Source: Cognatiluteimonas weifangensis (lineage in GTDB: Bacteria > Pseudomonadota > Gammaproteobacteria > Xanthomonadales > Xanthomonadaceae). Taken from it: a stretch of 64,000 bases of DNA. The stretch's first letter is position 1, and each line of letters begins with the position of its first letter. Both the position numbers and the translations under genes were made by a program. Positions 62,123-64,000 of this stretch are shown here, piece after piece. The DNA is taken from contig NZ_QVPD01000004.1 of NCBI RefSeq assembly GCF_003416885.1, positions 232,087 to 296,086 on the forward strand, in the 5' to 3' direction. The notes beneath the pieces are model-generated. The model did not search any database. It saw only the letters and a list, made by a program, of their open reading frames with translations, and was not told where the DNA came from.

Positions 62123-63556
62123 ATGCCCGCCAGCTTCCTGTTCTACGACCTGGAAACCTTCGGCAGCGACCCGCGGCGCTCGCGCATCGCTCAGTTCGCT
62201 GCCATTCGCACCGACGCAGCGCTGCACGAGATCGACGCGCCGATCAGCTTCTTCGTGCAGCCCGCCAACGACCTGCTGCCGTCCCCGGGCGCGACCCTGG
62301 TCACCGGCATCACCCCGCAGCGCGCCCTGCGCGAGGGCGTGCCCGAAGCCGAAGCTTTCGCCCGCATCTTCGAGGAGATGGCGCGGCCGCAGACCTGCAC
62401 CCTGGGCTACAACTCGCTGCGCTTCGACGACGAGTTCGTGCGCCACGGGCTGTTCCGCAACTTCCACGACGCCTACGAGCGCGAATGGAAAGCCGGCAAC
62501 TCGCGCTGGGATCTGCTCGACGTGATGCGGCTCGCCCACGCGCTGCGCCCCGACGGCATCGCCTGGCCGCGGCGCGAGGACGGCGCCACCTCGTTCAAGC
62601 TCGAGCACCTGGCGCAGGCCAACGACGTGCGCGACGGCGACGCGCACGAGGCGCTGTCGGACGTGCGCGCGCTGATCGGCCTGGCGCGCAAGCTGCGCAC
62701 GTCCCAGCCCCGGCTGTGGGACTACGCCCTGCGCCTGCGCGACAAACGCTACGTCGCGCAACTGCTGGACCCGGTGGCGATGGCGCCGGTGCTGCATGTC
62801 TCGCAGCGCTATCCGGCGGCGCGGCTGTGCGCGGCCGCGGTGGTGCCGCTGGCCCGGCACCCGCAGATCGACAGCCGCGCGATCGTGTTCGACCTGGACA
62901 GCGATCCGGAGGCGCTGCTCGAGCTCGACGCCGAGACCATCGCCGCGCGCCTGTACCTGCGCGCCGAGCAACTGCCCGAAGGCCAGGCGCGGATCCCGCT
63001 CAAGGAGGTCCACTTCAACCGCTGCCCGGCATTGATCGCCTGGGGGCACCTGCGCGAGGCCGATTTCGCCCGGCTCAAGATCGATCCGGCGCTGGCTACG
63101 GCGCGCGCCGCGCGTCTGCGCGCCGCCGGCCCGGCGCTGGCCGAGAAGATCCGTCGGGTGTATGCGGTGGAGCGCGAGCGCGGCCCGGTGGACGCGGATG
63201 CCGCGCTGTACGACGGTTTCCTCGGCGACGGCGACCGCCTCCGCTGCCAGGAGGTGCGGGCCACGCCGCCACAGGCGCTGGCCGGGCGCGATTTCGGTTT
63301 TGCCGATCCGCGCCTGCCGGAGCTGCTGTTCCGCTATCGCGCCCGCAACTGGCCACAGACGCTGACCACCGCCGAACGGGAACGCTGGCACGCCTGGCGC
63401 CGGCTGCGGCTGCAACCCGGCTCCGGTCTGGCCGATCCGGATCTGGAGGGGTTCACGCGCGAACTGACAGCGTTGCGCGAGCAGCACGCCGGCGACGCCG
63501 CGAAACTGGCGTTGCTGGACGCGCTCGAGGACTGGCGTCGCACGCTGTTGCCATAG
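62123..63556 (+). CDS. sbcB: Exodeoxyribonuclease I
   Basis: ExoI degrades ssDNA 3'-5' in mismatch repair and recombination. The 477-residue DEDDh exonuclease shows FLFYDLETFGSDPRRSRIAQ with the Asp-Glu pair, LGYNSLRFDDEFVRHGLFRN (second Asp), and the His-Asp motif DGDAHEALSDVRALIGLA. A C-terminal SH3-like/helical part ends in LLDALEDWRRTLLP. The ATG at 62123 (MPASFLFYDLE) is the clear start. The preceding 125-bp gap after kmo has no visible gene. A repeat array lies downstream. Confidence 0.96.
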   Translation: MPASFLFYDLETFGSDPRRSRIAQFAAIRTDAALHEIDAPISFFVQPANDLLPSPGATLVTGITPQRALREGVPEAEAFARIFEEMARPQTCTLGYNSLRFDDEFVRHGLFRNFHDAYEREWKAGNSRWDLLDVMRLAHALRPDGIAWPRREDGATSFKLEHLAQANDVRDGDAHEALSDVRALIGLARKLRTSQPRLWDYALRLRDKRYVAQLLDPVAMAPVLHVSQRYPAARLCAAAVVPLARHPQIDSRAIVFDLDSDPEALLELDAETIAARLYLRAEQLPEGQARIPLKEVHFNRCPALIAWGHLREADFARLKIDPALATARAARLRAAGPALAEKIRRVYAVERERGPVDADAALYDGFLGDGDRLRCQEVRATPPQALAGRDFGFADPRLPELLFRYRARNWPQTLTTAERERWHAWRRLRLQPGSGLADPDLEGFTRELTALREQHAGDAAKLALLDALEDWRRTLLP

Positions 63557-63648
63557 GCAGGCCCCGCAGGGGGTTACGTTGCCGCAATCGCGCGCAGGCG
63601 CGGCGCCAGCCGCGATCCTTTCCGGCCTGCATCCAACTCCGGGGGGTC

Positions 63649-64000
63649 GGCTTCGGGCACCGTCAAGTCGCCGCTCGAGGGCTGGGGCCGATGCACCCTC
63701 CTGACGACTGTCCTGTCTTCAAATCGGGGCGCAGTCCATCCATGGCCTGACTTCGAGTCATGGCCTGTCCTCGGGAGATCGGCTTCGGAGGGAGTCGCCG
63801 CCCGGCGGGCTGGGGGTGCTGCGCCCTCCTGACGACCTCCTGTCTTCAAGTCGGGGCGCAGGCCGCGCCGGACCTGACTTCGAACCATGGCCTGGCCTTG
63901 AGAGATCGGCTTCGGAGGGAGTCGCCGCCCGGCGGGCTGGGGGTGCTGCGCCCTCCTGACGACCTCCTGTCTTTAAGTCGGGTCGTGGACCCTCCATGGT
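63649..64000. repeat. Tandem array of about 130-bp repeats running off the right edge
   Basis: Three units start with GGCTTCGG at 63649, 63781 and 63908 (periods 132 and 127 bp). Units two and three are almost identical over the first 75 bp (AGTCGCCGCCCGGCGGGCTG and CGCCCTCCTGACGACCTCCT), and the first is diverged. The same unit occurs at 47586-47770 in opposite orientation. The 92 bp between sbcB and the array show nothing else. The last unit ends at the window edge in TCGTGGACCCTCCATGGT, which matches the palindrome flank of the 47.6-kb copy. Confidence 0.85.

Noticed and set aside
63649..64000. CRISPR or integron attC array
   Set aside because: Units of about 130 bp that are nearly fully repeated, without spacers, do not fit CRISPR. 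No attC core sites or cassette genes are seen.

Overview
This is a GC-rich bacterial chromosome segment with the gene order of the Xanthomonadaceae (Lysobacteraceae). The left end carries an rpf quorum-sensing locus (rpfC, rpfG, lysS, prfB, rpfD-like, recJ, rpfE, greA) running into carAB-dapB-dnaJK-grpE-hrcA, recN, fur/bamE, ratAB/smpB and ssrA. I infer a Lysobacter- or Luteimonas-like organism. The genus cannot be fixed from the sequence alone.

Layout. 1-9.8 kb holds DSF (diffusible signal factor) signal transduction: the RpfC sensor kinase (cut by the window edge), the RpfG HD-GYP regulator, lysS, prfB with its programmed +1 frameshift, a membrane LytTR regulator, an acyltransferase-3 membrane protein, recJ and rpfE. 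9.8-15.6 kb holds greA, carB, carA and dapB. 15.7-20.7 kb is the hrcA-grpE-dnaK-dnaJ chaperone cluster, with recN divergent from it. 22.7-27.9 kb holds fur/bamE (divergent), ratA-rnfH, smpB, a CHASE-PAS histidine kinase and ssrA (tmRNA). 28-31.1 kb holds a peroxiredoxin-like protein, a diguanylate cyclase, a SnoaL-like protein and a DUF4199 protein.

31.2-33.3 kb is a small AT-richer accessory island. It has a two-gene unit (COG3440-type HNH nuclease plus MazG-like pyrophosphohydrolase) facing a decayed HTH-nucleotidyltransferase/HEPN module. The module keeps two operator-like repeats in the shared promoter. 33.3-38 kb holds central carbon metabolism (gnd, pgi, zwf). 38-45.3 kb holds an OmpA lipoprotein, a wax-ester synthase/DGAT, a MASE1-PAS-GGDEF-EAL protein and alr. 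45.5-49.8 kb holds dnaB, a repeat-dense intergenic region, rplI-rpsR-rpsF and an A-type Fe-S carrier.

49.9-62 kb holds asnS, four small or accessory genes, and a kynurenine-degradation cluster: an aldehyde dehydrogenase acting as 2-aminomuconate semialdehyde dehydrogenase, a carbonic anhydrase, a RidA-type 2-aminomuconate deaminase, 3-hydroxyanthranilate dioxygenase, ACMS decarboxylase, kynureninase and kynurenine monooxygenase. Together these take kynurenine to ring-cleaved intermediates, while tryptophan dioxygenase and formamidase are not in the window. sbcB follows, then a tandem repeat array that runs off the right edge.

Three c-di-GMP enzymes (RpfG, one GGDEF, one GGDEF-EAL) lie in 64 kb. 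Palindromic and dispersed intergenic repeats are frequent. No transposase, integrase, CRISPR array, rRNA or tRNA was recognised.
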